A stretch of DNA of 14,401 nucleotides from AB-137-C09 sp964645625 (GTDB lineage Bacteria > Pseudomonadota > Zetaproteobacteria > Mariprofundales > Mariprofundaceae), in the NCBI GenBank assembly GCA_964645625.1, contig CAZYAI010000060.1, positions 1-14,401 of the forward strand, in the 5' to 3' direction. The notes below the pieces were generated by a model, which did not search any database, was not told where the DNA came from, and saw only the letters and a program-made list of their open reading frames with translations. The position numbers and the translations under genes are program-made. Positions 14,164 through 14,401 of the stretch are shown piece after piece; the stretch's first letter is position 1; every line of letters begins with the position of its first letter.

Positions 14164-14401
14164 ACTACGACTTGTTTTTTACGCTATTGAACTCACCATT
14201 TTCCTTGCTTAACAACGAAGCTGGTGAACGTTCCTAAGTTTAAATATTTATCCGCAGATGAACGCAGATGAACGCAGATAAACACAGATTATGGAGGAAC
14301 TTTTGTGCCGACAATCCGTATAGTAGCTTATCGTTTCCATCATAAGAATGCCTCGATCATGAGGTGAACTGCAACTATTCACTCTTATCTGTGTGCATCT
14401 G
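14164..14401. repeat. Right-end non-coding region with GCAGATGAAC-type repeats
   Basis: No gene is visible in these 238 bases. Four successive 10-bp units lie at 14253-14292: CGCAGATGAA twice, CGCAGATAAA, then CACAGATTAT. The window ends with an inverted relative, TTATCTGTGTGCATCTG (14385-14401), so the two arms face each other over about 92 bases. This repeat type is frequent between genes in many proteobacteria. The element may continue past the window. Confidence 0.6.

Overview
The window reads as chromosomal DNA of a moderate-GC member of the Pseudomonadota, most likely a gammaproteobacterium. The isocitrate dehydrogenase core closely follows the E. coli enzyme, including the site used by the IDH kinase. 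CTP synthase, QueA, RpiA, ErpA and YaiI are also of proteobacterial type. No 16S rRNA or other lineage marker is present, so the placement is an inference. I see no tRNA, rRNA, CRISPR array, transposase or integrase gene.

Layout. Bases 1-500 are non-coding and repeat-rich: a cluster of 28-nt palindromic elements (1-310), an inverted repeat of the CCACGAAAGACACGAA type (328-377), and a short hairpin repeat (458-490) just past the end of the nitroreductase gene. From 6877 down to 501 the minus strand carries a small lipoprotein, a CPA1-type cation/proton antiporter with a TrkA-like domain, a RibD_C reductase domain joined in frame to ribose-5-phosphate isomerase A, QueA, a parvulin-type lipoprotein and a nitroreductase. 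The last five genes touch or overlap at every junction and look like one translationally coupled operon. Further up the minus strand are a YgjP-like metalloprotease (7023-7757), a phage-lysin-like PG-binding/M15 protein (7827-8564) and ErpA joined in frame to a YaiI/DUF188 domain (8661-9476). The direction changes in the 121-nt gap at 9477-9597. The plus strand then carries a DUF4398 lipoprotein, NADP-isocitrate dehydrogenase with a DUF1451/YbeL-like zinc-ribbon tail, pyrG and a VanZ-family membrane protein. The final 338 bases are again repeats.

Most genes are housekeeping: central carbon (icd, rpiA), pyrimidine nucleotides (pyrG), queuosine (queA), Fe-S delivery (erpA) and envelope functions. 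The unusual points are three stop-free joins of proteins that are normally separate (RibD_C-RpiA, ErpA-YaiI, IDH-DUF1451) and a strong 65-nt nested hairpin in the icd-pyrG gap whose G.U pairs suit a plus-strand RNA. There are also palindromic repeats with covarying arms, and a hairpin repeat that occurs at both ends of the window in opposite orientation. I found no complete, clearly new multi-gene system; the fusions and the hairpin are the best leads.
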